From contig JAWLCL010000015.1 in the NCBI GenBank assembly GCA_041687255.1, positions 53,052 through 117,051 on the forward strand: a stretch of DNA of 64,000 bases, given 5' to 3'. This DNA comes from Mariniphaga sp041687255. Its GTDB lineage: Bacteria; Bacteroidota; Bacteroidia; Bacteroidales; Prolixibacteraceae. Below, in pieces: positions 63,988 to 64,000 of this stretch. Below the pieces are notes generated by a model that saw only the letters and a program-made list of their open reading frames with translations, did no database searches and had not been told where the DNA came from. Each line of letters starts with the position of its first letter. Within the stretch, counting starts at the first letter, position 1. Position numbers and translations under genes: made by a program.

Positions 63988-64000
63988 ATAAAATATTTTT

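Noticed and set aside
1..64000. tRNA or rRNA genes
   Set aside because: No cloverleaf or rRNA-like sequence was recognised by eye; a dedicated scan could not be run.

Overview
The window is a chromosomal segment of a member of the Bacteroidota, most likely an environmental Bacteroidales/Marinilabiliales-type organism. The evidence is two SusC/SusD pairs, a FecR-type anti-sigma factor, ECF sigma factors, several Bacteroidota-specific domain families (DUF4251, DUF4252, DUF4959/DUF5000-like, DUF4998), lipoproteins with short lipoboxes, and TAnnTTTG promoter elements. No rRNA, tRNA, CRISPR array or insertion sequence was recognised. Both window edges cut or crowd a gene: a c-type cytochrome at the left and an alpha/beta hydrolase at the right.

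Layout. Positions 1-23 kb hold mixed genes: a cytochrome c, gamma-glutamyltransferase, two secreted aldo/keto reductases, a methyltransferase/FRG pair, a Tat-type Gfo/Idh/MocA oxidoreductase, a metallophosphoesterase, a beta-barrel protein, an orphan 7TM histidine kinase, a Tat-type DegT-family protein, a GNAT enzyme, DUF2254 and AGCS membrane proteins, and a PspC protein. From 22 to 29 kb come an EamA transporter and pheT, a compact vapBC-type toxin-antitoxin pair, and an M3 dipeptidase. From 29 to 33 kb a three-gene block encodes a secreted enolase-superfamily enzyme, a BASS transporter and a secreted RraA-like protein. From 33 to 34.6 kb lies an ECF sigma / anti-sigma / DUF4252 set. From 35 to 39 kb a GH2 glycosidase is followed by a second Tat-type Gfo/Idh/MocA enzyme, then an S8 protease. 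From 41 to 44.6 kb a tight operon encodes an SMP-30 lactonase, a cytosolic Gfo/Idh/MocA dehydrogenase and an enolase-superfamily enzyme, which together look like a sugar-acid route.

The last 20 kb form one regulatory and uptake region. An ECF sigma factor (44.8 kb) is followed by susC1-susD1-DUF4959-DUF4998, then, after two terminators, by fecR-susC2-susD2-DUF4959. SusC2 carries the STN signalling domain and SusC1 does not. The only FecR lies about 9 kb from the only nearby sigma factor. The DNA in front of susC1 and in front of fecR shares a promoter-like block at the same internal spacing. The susC1 leader also seems to contain a decayed 5' end of a second fecR. My reading is that a fecR-susC-susD block was duplicated and the upstream copy lost its fecR, leaving one sigma/anti-sigma pair possibly in charge of both uptake operons. 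This is the most interesting observation here. It rests on my manual alignment and has not been tested statistically.
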